A stretch of 64,000 nucleotides of DNA from Ruminococcaceae bacterium UBA6845 (GTDB lineage: Bacteria > Bacillota > Clostridia > Oscillospirales > Acutalibacteraceae): the NCBI GenBank assembly GCA_002449395.1, contig DKDP01000042.1:1-64000 (forward strand), written 5' to 3'. Shown one piece after another: positions 48,803 to 58,152 of this stretch (its first letter is position 1; every line of letters starts with the position of its first letter). The notes under the pieces are model-generated. The model was not told where the DNA came from and made no database searches. It was given only the letters and a program-made list of their open reading frames with translations. The position numbers and the translations under genes were made by a program.

Positions 48803-49798
48803 TTATTCATAAATTTCCAGAATTTGCTGTGCTTTTTCCTTTACCGCTCTTGCAAGTGATTTTGGAATGATGACCTTGATATCGGCGCCGTATTGCAAAA
48901 TCCAGTTGACAAGACCCTCGCTCATCTCAACGTTTGCCTTGATGCGGAAACGGCTGTCTCCGTCCGTTTTGATCGGAACATCGTCGCCGAATTTTTCGAT
49001 TATTTCGTCAAGAATGCTGTTTGAGCACGAGAGCGTTACGCTTTCCTCTTCGCCCGAGAACATATTGAACAATTTGTTGGAATAATCGGCGATATCAAAT
49101 TTATCCTTATACTGCGAAACCTTGGAGAAATGCTTTGCCTTTGTTTCCAGCTCCGTTATCTCAACGATTCTGTCAAGGCGCAGGTGCATAAGATTGGCGT
49201 ACTTATCGTTATTACAGATCAGATAGTAATGATCGTTTGACCAAAGCATTGCATACGGATTGACAATAAATGTTTTTCCCTCGTTGCGAACAAGGTATTT
49301 ATTTTCAATGGAACGTCTCGCATATCTGATCTGAACCTGTTTTTGTGACTTTATCGCCTTATCAAGGAGCCGTATTGTTTCGTAAAGATCCTCATTGTCG
49401 GTCTTAACGCTTCCGTCAATATAGACCTGCTCCCTGAGCTCCTCCTCCTGATATTCACTGACAAGTCCGCCGATTTTATAAATCAGGCTTTTAGTGTTCT
49501 TTTCGGAAATGAATTTCGCCGCCTGTACGGCGTCAATGAGAAGTCTGACCTCGGGAACGCTGAACTTCCTGTTTCTGAGATAGTAGCCTCTCACGGGTGT
49601 ACGTGCATTCACGATGTCCATTCCGAACTCTTTAAGGCTGTCAATATCACGGTAAATAGTCTTTCTTTCACACTTAATTCCGTAGTCATTGAGAAGAGAA
49701 ACCAGCTCAACGGCGGAATAGGTGTGGTTTTCATCGGTCTGACGGTTAAAAATATCTGCAAGAAAAAGCAGTCTGAGATTATAGTCGCCTGTTTTCAT
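48803..49798 (-). CDS. WYL-domain transcriptional regulator
   Basis: 331 residues from ATG 49798 (GAGG eight bases upstream). The N-terminal winged helix (~10-70: RLLFLADIFNRQT, YSAVELVSLLNDYGIKCERKTIYRDIDSLKEFG split by the numbering) precedes a WYL domain (~140-260, IRYARRS..FIVNPYAMLWSNDHYYLIC) and a C-terminal WCX domain. WYL proteins sense ligands, often nucleotides or sugars, and act as repressors or activators. It lies 10 bases after the GH2 gene in the same operon, so autoregulation of the glycosidase operon is plausible. The DNA target is not visible. Confidence 0.9.
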   Translation of the reverse strand: MKTGDYNLRLLFLADIFNRQTDENHTYSAVELVSLLNDYGIKCERKTIYRDIDSLKEFGMDIVNARTPVRGYYLRNRKFSVPEVRLLIDAVQAAKFISEKNTKSLIYKIGGLVSEYQEEELREQVYIDGSVKTDNEDLYETIRLLDKAIKSQKQVQIRYARRSIENKYLVRNEGKTFIVNPYAMLWSNDHYYLICNNDKYANLMHLRLDRIVEITELETKAKHFSKVSQYKDKFDIADYSNKLFNMFSGEEESVTLSCSNSILDEIIEKFGDDVPIKTDGDSRFRIKANVEMSEGLVNWILQYGADIKVIIPKSLARAVKEKAQQILEIYE

Positions 49799-49808
49799 CG
49801 AAAACACC

Positions 49809-51566
49809 TCAATACTTCAGTTTTGCGTTGATCTCCCTGATTGTGTCGGCGTCAATTTTCAAAAGCTCACGGTCGTAGGTGTAGATTCCGTTTACCTCAA
49901 ATTCAACGTCGCTGACCTGCGTATAAACGGTTGCGCTCAGACCCTTTTTGATATTCGGGATAATCTGCTTTTCAAAGAGCTTTTTGTATGCCTTTGTGAG
50001 CGTTTCCTTGGTTTTATACATTACATAGCCGAAGCTCTTTTCTCTGTTCCAGACGTGATTTTCGATTATGCGGCTGTAACCGCCGAACTCGCTGAGAACG
50101 AGAGGTCTGCCGTCGCCTTTCGGGGGAATAAACGGCAAAATATACTGATGTACGCTCTTGAGCTCGGGACCCTTTTGGTCGTGCCAACCGCTTGCGTGAT
50201 CGACAATTCTTGTAGGATCAACCCTTTTGACAGCCTCTCCGATGCGCTTTGCGTCGAACTGTCCCCACGACTCATTAAACGGCACCCAACAGCCGATAGA
50301 TGTGCAATTATAAAGGTGCTCAATCGTTTCAAACGTCGCCTTTTCGTGCTCCTCACGGCACTCCTCATTGTCAACGCCGAACCAATTATAATGCTTGTCG
50401 GAAACGTTTCTGATAAACATATTCGGAAGTACGCCGACAAAGAACATATCAATTTTCTTTGCGCCGCAGACCATATCCTGCCAAACAATCATTCCGAGCT
50501 TATCGCAGTGATAGTACCATCGCCTCGGTTCAATCTTGATATGCTTTCTGAGCATATTGAATCCGAGATTTTTCATCTCTTTGATGTCAAAAATCATTGC
50601 CTCGTCGCAGGGCGGAGTCATACCGCCGTCCGGCCAGTAGCCCTGATCGAGAAGTCCTGTCTGAAAATACGGTTTGTTATTGAGGAATAGCCTCGGAATC
50701 GCTCTGTCGTCGTATCCGATGCTGAACTTTCTCATTCCGAAATAGCTTGAAACAGCGTCAAGAATATTTTCATCATCGTCGCAAAGTGCTATAACAATAT
50801 CGTAAAGGAACGGATCTTCGGGGCTCCAGAGCTTAACATTCTTGAGCTTTACCGTTTCGTCAGCGCTGATTTTTCCTGCGAAAACAATCGTGTCACCGTC
50901 CTTGATTATTGTGCGAAGCTGCGTGTTTTCGGCATCGCTGACGATGGTTTCAATTCTGATTGCAGAGTTATCAATATCTGGAGTAAGCCGGATATTATCA
51001 ATATGCTTTTCCGCAACGGGCTCAAGCCAAACGGTCTGCCATATTCCGCTCGTGGCGGTGTACCAAAATCCCGTACTCTTTCTGACCTGCTTGCCCCTGT
51101 CCTGCCAGCCTGTCTCCGTCGGGTCAAATACACGAACAACAAGCTCATTAAAGCCCTCACGGAGGTGATTTGTAATATCAAAGCTGAACGGAATATAACC
51201 GCCCTGATGCGTACCGACGGGTTTGCCGTTTATGTAAACCATACAGCGCCAGTCAACAGCCTCAAAATGTAGAATACAGCGCTTACCCTCAAAGCAGTCG
51301 TCAAGTATAAACTTCTTTCTGTACCACATATAATCGTCGGGCTCAATTGTTTTCTCAAGTCCCGAAAGATAGCTTTCGGGGGCAAAGGGAACGATTATCT
51401 CATCGTCAAAATTTTCCGGAATATCTTCGGTTTTGCCCGTAACTGTAAAATCGAATTTACCGTTAAGACACTGCCAGTCGTTTCTGACAAGCTGAGGTCT
51501 CGGGTACTCCGAAAGCGGATTTTCAATGTTTACCGAATCCGCCCATCTTGTTTTAATATGGCTCAT
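49809..51566 (-). CDS. Glycoside hydrolase family 2 enzyme
   Basis: 585 residues, no signal peptide. Layout is jelly-roll (1-190), Ig-like sandwich (~190-280) and TIM barrel. Key motifs are GTHQGGYIPFSFDITNHLREG, KGLDQ-type region GLLDQGYWPDGG, the acid/base Glu in PFNESWGQFD and the nucleophile Glu in LSEFGGYSRI. The family includes beta-galactosidases, glucuronidases and mannosidases; specificity cannot be read from sequence. ATG overlaps the orphan 114-residue gene by four bases and the WYL regulator follows, implying joint expression. Confidence 0.9.
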   Translation of the reverse strand: MSHIKTRWADSVNIENPLSEYPRPQLVRNDWQCLNGKFDFTVTGKTEDIPENFDDEIIVPFAPESYLSGLEKTIEPDDYMWYRKKFILDDCFEGKRCILHFEAVDWRCMVYINGKPVGTHQGGYIPFSFDITNHLREGFNELVVRVFDPTETGWQDRGKQVRKSTGFWYTATSGIWQTVWLEPVAEKHIDNIRLTPDIDNSAIRIETIVSDAENTQLRTIIKDGDTIVFAGKISADETVKLKNVKLWSPEDPFLYDIVIALCDDDENILDAVSSYFGMRKFSIGYDDRAIPRLFLNNKPYFQTGLLDQGYWPDGGMTPPCDEAMIFDIKEMKNLGFNMLRKHIKIEPRRWYYHCDKLGMIVWQDMVCGAKKIDMFFVGVLPNMFIRNVSDKHYNWFGVDNEECREEHEKATFETIEHLYNCTSIGCWVPFNESWGQFDAKRIGEAVKRVDPTRIVDHASGWHDQKGPELKSVHQYILPFIPPKGDGRPLVLSEFGGYSRIIENHVWNREKSFGYVMYKTKETLTKAYKKLFEKQIIPNIKKGLSATVYTQVSDVEFEVNGIYTYDRELLKIDADTIREINAKLKY

Positions 51567-51907
51567 TTGTTTTCCCCCTTGTGTGTTTTTATAAATTGAT
51601 CGAGTTCGCCGAGAAGCCAGTCCTGCGCCTCAAGAATACCTGCGGCAGAGGCTTCAAAGATCTTCTCTGTCTGTTTTTCTTTATCCGTTTCATCGTAACA
51701 TTCCTGTCCGATATAGTGAATCGCTTTAAGGAGTTTTTCGTCGTTTTCATCCTTTTCAAGCCACACCCTGTATCTGAAGGTATCGCCGACAAGGCATCCG
51801 AGATAAGGATCGGTGCCGTATGAGCCGGCATAGATATTTCCCTTTGCACCGAAGCCCATCAAACCGAGAAACCATTCATATGACGGAAGTTTTATTAAAC
51901 TGTTCAT
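51563..51907 (-). CDS. Orphan 114-residue protein in glycosidase operon
   Basis: Not recognised. 114 residues, acidic, no signal peptide or membrane segment. The N-terminal half is Gly/Tyr-rich (SYEWFLGLMGFGAKGNIYAG, GTDPYLGCLVGDTFRYRVW) and the C-terminal half helical (KEKQTEKIFEASAAGILEAQ, LGELDQFIK). Four-base overlaps on each side (with the glycosyltransferase and the GH2 genes) show it is translated and part of the operon. A cytoplasmic partner of one of these enzymes is possible; nothing more can be said. Confidence 0.6.
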   Translation of the reverse strand: MNSLIKLPSYEWFLGLMGFGAKGNIYAGSYGTDPYLGCLVGDTFRYRVWLEKDENDEKLLKAIHYIGQECYDETDKEKQTEKIFEASAAGILEAQDWLLGELDQFIKTHKGENK

Positions 51908-52902
51908 TTGAATATCCTACTCCTTAAATCATAAATTTTACGCCAAAGGACAACTGCCAATGCCTTTTTCTTCTTTAAAAGTGTGAAGAAAACACGATCG
52001 TATTTGCAAACAAATTCCGTGTAATTCGCCTTTAAATATAACGGATAAAACTCGCTTGAAAGAACTCTTTTGACGTATTTATATGCGGCAAAAAAGCTGT
52101 TGTAGGTTATTTCCGAATTGATCGTACAGGTTGTTTTGTATACAAATATATCTTCAATGTGATCCAAAACGGATTGTTCGGCATTAATATCCTTGAAATA
52201 CTTCATCTGACAGTCATATATAAAATGCTGAACGTCAAAGCCGTTTTTAACAACCGAGGTTGCGTTATCGGGATTGATATTGTAGAAATACAAAGCACTG
52301 TCGATAAAGCGAAAGCTGTCGGAAAATTTCAAATACTCAAACACAAAGATCATATCCTCGGCATATTTCACGCCCGGGATAAATCGAATTTTATTTTTTT
52401 CGATTATCTCTTTTTTATACAGCTTATTCCAGCAGGAATAGAACCTTGTATCAAGAATTTTATTGTAAAATTCCGTATCAAAATCCGATCTGTAATAAAT
52501 CTTCGGTTCAAAAAGGTTTCCAAGATTTTTTTCATCTCTGTTATCGCAGTAGTAGTCGCCGCAGACAAGATCGGAATCCGCATAACCCAGAAGCTCTTCA
52601 ATAAAGTTCTTTTCGTATCTGTCATCGCTGTCAAGGAAAGCAATATACTCTCCCCTTGCGTTTTCTATGCCCTTGTTTCTTGCGACGGAGACTCCCGAAT
52701 TGTTCTCGTGCAAAGAAATGATATTCGGATATTTTTCGGCATAGCTGTTGCAAATTTCCGCCGAACCGTCGGTTGATCCGTCGTCAATCAGTATAAGTTC
52801 AATGCTGTCAAAAACAGTTTGCTCAATCACCGATTTAACGGCTTGACCGAGATATTTTTTGCAGTTGTAAACAGGAACAATGACAGAAACCTTGAAGTCC
52901 AT
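51904..52902 (-). CDS. Glycosyltransferase family 2
   Basis: 332 residues. GT-A fold motifs: VSVIVPVYNCKKYLGQAVKSV, IELILIDDGSTDGSAEICNSY, NSGVSVARNKGIENARGEYI and the metal-binding FLDSDDRYEKNF. A C-terminal ~100-residue basic, Tyr/Phe-rich region lacks obvious transmembrane helices. It begins two bases after the MMPL-linked lipoprotein gene and overlaps the next gene by four bases (ATGA). It probably builds a surface glycan; acceptor is unknown. Related to, but not a near copy of, the other GT2 at 32616-33524. Confidence 0.9.
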   Translation of the reverse strand: MDFKVSVIVPVYNCKKYLGQAVKSVIEQTVFDSIELILIDDGSTDGSAEICNSYAEKYPNIISLHENNSGVSVARNKGIENARGEYIAFLDSDDRYEKNFIEELLGYADSDLVCGDYYCDNRDEKNLGNLFEPKIYYRSDFDTEFYNKILDTRFYSCWNKLYKKEIIEKNKIRFIPGVKYAEDMIFVFEYLKFSDSFRFIDSALYFYNINPDNATSVVKNGFDVQHFIYDCQMKYFKDINAEQSVLDHIEDIFVYKTTCTINSEITYNSFFAAYKYVKRVLSSEFYPLYLKANYTEFVCKYDRVFFTLLKKKKALAVVLWRKIYDLRSRIFK

Positions 52903-52904
52903 TA

Positions 52905-54551
52905 TCAGCCCTCATTTTTTTTGAAAATCTTATTAAAGAATCCCTTGATTCCGCTTGACTCTTTCTCCTGTGTGTTGCTCTGAGTAGTTGCTTCATCCGT
53001 TGATTCTGAGATGGAATTTACTCTTACGCTGTCCGTTTTAAAGACGAACATAACGCTTGATGACATTGACGACTGCTTCTTTGTAAAGATCGTGTATGAT
53101 TTTCCGAGCTCAAGCCACGCTGTCATTTTTGCCGAAAGCTCATTGGCGTCAATGCCCGAAATTGACGAAAGACTGTCGGTTGCGATAGAGCCTTTAAGAC
53201 TTGAAAGCGTTGAATCAATTGAGGAAAGTGCATTTGAGTCGGAAAGTGCTTTCAGTGCATTGATAAGATCCTTATTCTGATCGACTGCCTTCTGCAATTC
53301 CGAAAGTGTATTGACTGTTTTCGGAAGATTTTCGATTGCTTTCTGCACCTGAGGATCATTGAGATCGGAGGACATCTGCTTAAGGAGCTGAAGTCCCTGA
53401 TTGATTGTCTCCTGGCTTGCCTCGTCGCCGAATATGCTGTTTATAACCTTTAAAGCGTCCTCAAGTCCGTTGAAATCCGCTGTTCTGATATATTCCACAA
53501 GAACCTGAATTGTTGCAAGGTTTTCGGGTGTTGTGTACTTATTGAGAACATTTATCAGCGCTTTATTCTCGTCATAAAGCGAGGATGCCTGAGAGACAAG
53601 CGAGCTGAGGTTGTTGAGCTTATCGGGATTTGACGAAAGAGTGTTAAGCAGCTTTGACGCATCAATCTGCTGTAAGCTCTTCTGCACGTTTTGGAGCTTT
53701 TGGAGATTGTCACGGAGCCCGTCGACCGAATCGGAAATATTATTGAGTCCGATATCAAGCGATGCAATCGGAATTGCCGAGAACATAAAGTTGCCGATTT
53801 CAAAATTAGTAACATCTGCGGAAATAACAAATGTATCGTTGAATTTATAGTCCGAGTTGCCGTCCGATCCGAGTTTGGAAAGTCCGAGACTTTCGTTAAT
53901 GCCCGGGAATCCTGCAAGAACGGCATACTGTGTGTTTCCGTTGCCGACTACCCTGCCGTTTTCAACGCTTATATTCTGAAATTTTGTTTCGCTGAGAGAG
54001 ATTCCGCCGACCACAAGCATCGGGTTATACATCGTCATATTAACTCCGTTAACCTTAACCGAATAGGAATCGACGTTATTCATTTTAACAGTAATCTGAA
54101 CCTTGCCGCTCTGACCTGCTATGTCGCTTGCGGAAATGGGCTGACCGTTAAGCGTATAGCTTATTTTAAACTCGAGCGGGAGCTTTCCGTTGTAATCACC
54201 CTGATAATAGAGATCGGTCGTTCCAAGGTGCCATCTGAGGTTCTGACCGCTTATTTCGGGCTTTGAATCATCCTTGACATTGACAACAGAAGTGAGGTTC
54301 GTAACGTCGTCAACATAAACTCCGCCCTGCGGAACGTGAATCCAATCGCTTACCTTGATTGTCTTTTTCGTTCCCGTATTATCAAGATTGACATAAACCG
54401 TTTCCGTTTTCTTCGCCGAGGCAGCGGGAACGGTGTATTTAACGGTCTGTACATCGTTATTTTCGTCATTGTCGCTGCCGTCGGAGCAAGCGCAAAGGAA
54501 GAGCATTGCCACAGCAAGCAGAACACAAATTATTTTCTTTATATTTTTCAT
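52905..54551 (-). CDS. MMPL-associated lipoprotein with coiled-coil region
   Basis: 548 residues from ATG 54551, chosen because it gives a clean lipoprotein signal peptide (VAMLFLCAC with Cys22) and GGAGAGG stands nine bases upstream. A beta-rich extracellular part (60-300) contains TVPAASAKKTETVYVNLDN and SKPEISGQNLRWHLG; then a long helical segment with heptad patterns (VDGLRDNLQKLQNVQKSLQQ ... LSDSNALSSIDSTL). The C-terminal 50 residues are Ser/Thr/Lys-rich. It directly follows the MMPL permease gene and resembles extracellular YhgE/Pip-like partners, so it probably forms an envelope complex with it. Confidence 0.75.
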   Translation of the reverse strand: MKNIKKIICVLLAVAMLFLCACSDGSDNDENNDVQTVKYTVPAASAKKTETVYVNLDNTGTKKTIKVSDWIHVPQGGVYVDDVTNLTSVVNVKDDSKPEISGQNLRWHLGTTDLYYQGDYNGKLPLEFKISYTLNGQPISASDIAGQSGKVQITVKMNNVDSYSVKVNGVNMTMYNPMLVVGGISLSETKFQNISVENGRVVGNGNTQYAVLAGFPGINESLGLSKLGSDGNSDYKFNDTFVISADVTNFEIGNFMFSAIPIASLDIGLNNISDSVDGLRDNLQKLQNVQKSLQQIDASKLLNTLSSNPDKLNNLSSLVSQASSLYDENKALINVLNKYTTPENLATIQVLVEYIRTADFNGLEDALKVINSIFGDEASQETINQGLQLLKQMSSDLNDPQVQKAIENLPKTVNTLSELQKAVDQNKDLINALKALSDSNALSSIDSTLSSLKGSIATDSLSSISGIDANELSAKMTAWLELGKSYTIFTKKQSSMSSSVMFVFKTDSVRVNSISESTDEATTQSNTQEKESSGIKGFFNKIFKKNEG

Positions 54552-54552
54552 A

Positions 54553-56766
54553 TTATTCATCCTCTCCGTCGTCATCGGAAAATGAAAATTCCGTAAAGCT
54601 CGTTTCTTCGTCAAACTCCTCGTCCTTTTTCGGAGGAACAGCAAACGCCGTAATCGGTTCATCCTTGACATCGGATGATTTCCAGCCTCTTGAAGTCTTT
54701 GCGATCAGCTTTTCACAAAGCAGAAGAAGCGGAGCGACAAAGAAAACAATGACAAGCGCACTTATTATTGATCCTCTTGCAAGCATTGCGCAGATTGATT
54801 TTACGATTGAAATGCTGCAAACCAAGTAAACGCCGAATGTTGCAAAGAAGAAAAGCATTGCGCTTTGGAAAACCGATCTGACGGATTCATTTGCAGCCTT
54901 GAACATTGCGGCTGTTCTGCTCTGTCCTTTTGCAAGCTCCTCCTTGAATCTTGAGGTAAGCAGGATTGCGTAGTCAACGGTTGCACCGAGCTGAATACAC
55001 GAAATGACCGTCGGTGCAATAAACGGGATCGCCGAGCCGAAAATTGTTGAAATACCCTGGTTGATCCAGATCGCAACCTCAATGCTCAGAACGAGTATAA
55101 ACGGGATTGAAAGCGATTTAAAGACAACAGCAATAACAATAAATACCGCAATAATAGAAATTGCACTTGTTACGGTAAAGTCCACCTTTGTTGTCTCAAT
55201 AAGGTCCTTATAGAGTGCTCCCTCGCCTGTTATATATCCGAAATGATCGCCGTCGGTATATTTATGAATTATATTTTCAATCTCCTCAACCTGCGAATTA
55301 CATTCATCCGTCGATGCCTCATAGATTGAATTGACAAGCATAACCTGCCGTCCGTTTTGTTTGACAACGCTTATGACATCATCGGGAACAATTGAATCCG
55401 GGATCGACGTTCCGACAAACATATCGTAGGCAAGCATACTGCTTACTCCCTTGACGTTCTGAATCTCGCCCTCCATCTTAACAAGCTTGCTTGCGGGGAT
55501 GGAATCATCGACGATTATAAAATGCGAGGTTGTCATATTGAATTTTTCTTTGAGAAGCGACGTTCCCTGTGCTGTTACCGAATCCTCCGGAAGATCGGCA
55601 TTGAGGTTATAATTCTGCTTAACGTTCATCGAAAGGATAAGCGACGGAATAATAATTATCAAAAACAGCACAGCAAATGACTTTTTCCTCTTTGTGACAA
55701 ATGCAACGAGCTTGCCGAAGTTCGGAGTGAACGGCTTGTGCTTATGGCGGTTGATTGCATCGTCAAAGACAAGCAGAAATGCAGGAAGAATTATAAGAAC
55801 GGAAAGTACGCCGATTATAACGCCCTTAGCCATAACTATTCCGATGTTCATTCCGAGCGTAAGCTGCATAAAGCAAAGCGCAAGGAAGCCAAAAAGTGTT
55901 GTCAATGAGCTTCCGGCAAGAGATGTAAATGATCCGTTCAGCGCTCTTGACATTGCCTCTTCCTTGGTTGCCGAATGTCTGCGCTCCTCATTGTATCTGT
56001 TAACGAGGAAAATAGAATAGTCAACGGTAACTCCGAGCTGCAAAATTGCGGCAATCGACTGGGTAATGTAAGAAATACCTGTCAGGAAATTTGTACCGAG
56101 ATTGTAAACAACCGCAATGCCGATAACTCCGACAAGAATAAACGGAGTTACAAATGAATCCATTGTCAGCATCATCGTTGCAATCGCAAGCACAACCGCA
56201 ATTGCAATATAAATCGGGGACTCTCTGTCCGTCATTTCCTTTGTGTCGGCATTCATAGCGGAGATACCGCTGAGGTAGCAATCATCAGGAAGAATCTTTT
56301 TAATCTTTTCAACAGCCTTTATAACGTCCTTTGACGATGCGGTGTCATCATAGCTGACAAACATCATCGTGTATTCGCCGTCGCCGCTGTAAAAAACATT
56401 CTTTATGTCATCGGGTAAAATGTCACCCGGGACGCTTGAATCAATGAGATTGTCCGCCCAAAGAACATTGTAGACGTGATCAATTTCCGAGATTTGATTC
56501 TTTAATTTGACAACGGTGTTCGGCGAGACCTTGCCGCCGTTATCCGTGACGGTTCGGACAAGCACAATTGTCATTGAACCGGCGTTAAAATCCTCCTCAA
56601 GTATCTTTTCGCCCTTAACGGAATCGAGATGCGACGGAAGATAGGTTAGAATATCGTAATTTATATTTGTAAAAATATAGCTCACCAATGTTGGAATAAG
56701 CAGCAGAAGCGAAATCAAAATTATCAGCTTCGGCTTTTTTACGACAAGATTTGATATCCTGTTCAT
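54553..56766 (-). CDS. MMPL/RND family membrane transporter
   Basis: 737 residues, two repeats of a large extracellular loop followed by five helices each, typical of MMPL transporters that export lipids or lipoglycans. Visible are VVKKPKLIILISLLLLIPTL at the start, the repeat-one helices with GVTVDYSIFLVNRYNEERR and the repeat-two copy GATVDYAILLTSRFKEELAK, both containing the Asp-Tyr proton-relay pair. The acidic C-terminal tail (after about 690) is cytoplasmic. It lies between a metallophosphoesterase (21 bases upstream) and a lipoprotein (1 base downstream), suggesting one transport module. Confidence 0.93.
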   Translation of the reverse strand: MNRISNLVVKKPKLIILISLLLLIPTLVSYIFTNINYDILTYLPSHLDSVKGEKILEEDFNAGSMTIVLVRTVTDNGGKVSPNTVVKLKNQISEIDHVYNVLWADNLIDSSVPGDILPDDIKNVFYSGDGEYTMMFVSYDDTASSKDVIKAVEKIKKILPDDCYLSGISAMNADTKEMTDRESPIYIAIAVVLAIATMMLTMDSFVTPFILVGVIGIAVVYNLGTNFLTGISYITQSIAAILQLGVTVDYSIFLVNRYNEERRHSATKEEAMSRALNGSFTSLAGSSLTTLFGFLALCFMQLTLGMNIGIVMAKGVIIGVLSVLIILPAFLLVFDDAINRHKHKPFTPNFGKLVAFVTKRKKSFAVLFLIIIIPSLILSMNVKQNYNLNADLPEDSVTAQGTSLLKEKFNMTTSHFIIVDDSIPASKLVKMEGEIQNVKGVSSMLAYDMFVGTSIPDSIVPDDVISVVKQNGRQVMLVNSIYEASTDECNSQVEEIENIIHKYTDGDHFGYITGEGALYKDLIETTKVDFTVTSAISIIAVFIVIAVVFKSLSIPFILVLSIEVAIWINQGISTIFGSAIPFIAPTVISCIQLGATVDYAILLTSRFKEELAKGQSRTAAMFKAANESVRSVFQSAMLFFFATFGVYLVCSISIVKSICAMLARGSIISALVIVFFVAPLLLLCEKLIAKTSRGWKSSDVKDEPITAFAVPPKKDEEFDEETSFTEFSFSDDDGEDE

Positions 56767-56787
56767 TTTATTCTCCTTCGTTAATCA

Positions 56788-57939
56788 TTAAAATCCAAAC
56801 AGATTGAATATAGCAAGTATGTAAACGATAAGACCGACTACGATCACTCCGCCGAGGGCAAGGATAAGCGCTTTGACCTTTTCGTATTCGTCGGCATTGA
56901 AAATATAGCGCATAACGGAGCCGAAATTTTTGCCGAAAATGTCAAAATAGCTTATTGTATATGTTTCAAAAGTTGTCGGATCGTTTTCGTCAACAACAAA
57001 TACACGAACTCCTCTTGAAATCATATTGCCGTAGCTTCTGAATGATGCGCCCGGGGTCTGAATGATGTTAACGCCGTCAATCTGACCTGTGAAGCAGTTC
57101 ATATGATCGTGACCGAAAACCAGTCCGCAAACATCGCCGCACTTCTTCAATGCGTCAAGCTGACCGTAATCGGGCTCGTCGTTGCTCTCAATTTCAAAAG
57201 CAAAGCCCTTTGCCTTTGTTGAATCAAGGCGGACATATTCGCCGTCGCCGACCTTAATTGCTCCCTTATCATCGGCATTGCATTTCTCATAGAACTGTGC
57301 GGTTTCGGCAATCGGAATATGCTGGAACATAAGTGACATAACCGGTCCGTTATTCCGGAAACGGAGTTCACGGCTCTTTCTCTCGTACCATTCGATTGTT
57401 TCGGGCTGAACTCTTCCGAAGGTAGGTCTGCCGTTTTCATCCGAGCCTGCCGAATCAAGCATCCAAATGTTATATTTCATCGAATCGTCCTTTGATGAAT
57501 ATATCGGAATGTTGTAGGTATCGCATTCAACGCTGTCGTCATCCGTGTTATACGGAACACAGCAATTGTATTCGCCGTAAATTTCAGCCTGCTCCTTTTT
57601 TGATATGATGTTCATATCGTCGTGATTACCGTAAATAAATGCAAACGGTATGTTCCTTTTCTCGATCGGATCAAGGAGAAAGCCGAGCGCTTTTCTCATT
57701 CTTTTAAGCACGCTTTCCTTTGTTGTAGCGCTCTTTTTCTTGCCGATCAGTGCGTCGTCAATGTGGTTTCCGAGGATATTATCACCGGTAAGAACAATCA
57801 GATCGGGATTTACCTTGTCATACACCTTGTCCAGCATTTTGAACATTGCTTTTCTTGGGATGTGCATATCCTGCGCATCGCTGACCTGAAGAATTGTAAA
57901 TTTGCCGTTTTTATTGAATCTGAGTTTATCTTTATACAT
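56788..57939 (-). CDS. Metallophosphoesterase with C-terminal membrane anchor
   Basis: 383 residues. Catalytic motifs are VSDAQD (Asp21, Gln23), TGDN, YGNHDD, MFQHIP and FGHDHMN, the same D-x-Q variant as in the other two metallophosphoesterases of this window. A single transmembrane helix lies at residues ~355-378 (LILALGGVIVVGLIVYILAI) after KVKA, so the enzyme is anchored with the catalytic domain probably in the cytoplasm (no signal peptide). It is the first gene of the MMPL operon; promoter TTGCAA-N17-TAAAAT upstream. It may dephosphorylate a lipid-linked intermediate, which is inference. Confidence 0.9.
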   Translation of the reverse strand: MYKDKLRFNKNGKFTILQVSDAQDMHIPRKAMFKMLDKVYDKVNPDLIVLTGDNILGNHIDDALIGKKKSATTKESVLKRMRKALGFLLDPIEKRNIPFAFIYGNHDDMNIISKKEQAEIYGEYNCCVPYNTDDDSVECDTYNIPIYSSKDDSMKYNIWMLDSAGSDENGRPTFGRVQPETIEWYERKSRELRFRNNGPVMSLMFQHIPIAETAQFYEKCNADDKGAIKVGDGEYVRLDSTKAKGFAFEIESNDEPDYGQLDALKKCGDVCGLVFGHDHMNCFTGQIDGVNIIQTPGASFRSYGNMISRGVRVFVVDENDPTTFETYTISYFDIFGKNFGSVMRYIFNADEYEKVKALILALGGVIVVGLIVYILAIFNLFGF

Positions 57940-57979
57940 TTAAGCGTCTCCGTCCGTGTAAATTGTTACATATGGATAT

Positions 57980-58008
57980 ATTTTAACATATCCGTTCATT
58001 CATTGCAA
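57980..58008 (-). promoter_or_regulatory. Promoter of MMPL operon
   Basis: Minus strand TTGCAA (58008-58003), 17-bp spacer, TAAAAT (57985-57980). The -35 adjoins the terminator stem of the spoVM operon. Confidence 0.6.
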
Positions 58009-58031
58009 GAAAAAGCCGCCATTTAGGCGGC
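58009..58031 (-). terminator. Terminator after spoVM
   Basis: Stem GCCGCC / GGCGGC with loop TAAAT followed by TTTTTC on the minus strand, 17 bases after the spoVM stop. Confidence 0.88.
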
Positions 58032-58048
58032 AAAAAGTATTTTTTAAA

Positions 58049-58138
58049 TTATGTAATATCATTTTCCTTTTTTATACCGAAAATCAGTCTTAAAATTCCG
58101 CTCCAAAACTTCGGCTTTTCGATCATAATTACCTTCAT
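58049..58138 (-). CDS. spoVM: Stage V sporulation protein M (spore-coat anchor peptide)
   Basis: 29-residue amphipathic peptide starting MKVIMIEKPKFWSGIL and ending FGIKKENDIT. B. subtilis SpoVM (MKFYTIKLPKFLGGIVRAML...) shows the same K-P-K-F, Gly-Ile-[LV]-R pattern and basic tail. SpoVM sits on the convex forespore membrane and anchors SpoIVA, the base of the coat. A strong GGAGGGTGA site is three bases before the ATG. As in Bacillus it closes the prpC-prkC-rsgA cluster, which strongly supports the call; the gene is easily missed because of its size. Confidence 0.9.
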   Translation of the reverse strand: MKVIMIEKPKFWSGILRLIFGIKKENDIT

Positions 58139-58152
58139 AAGCTCACCCTCCG

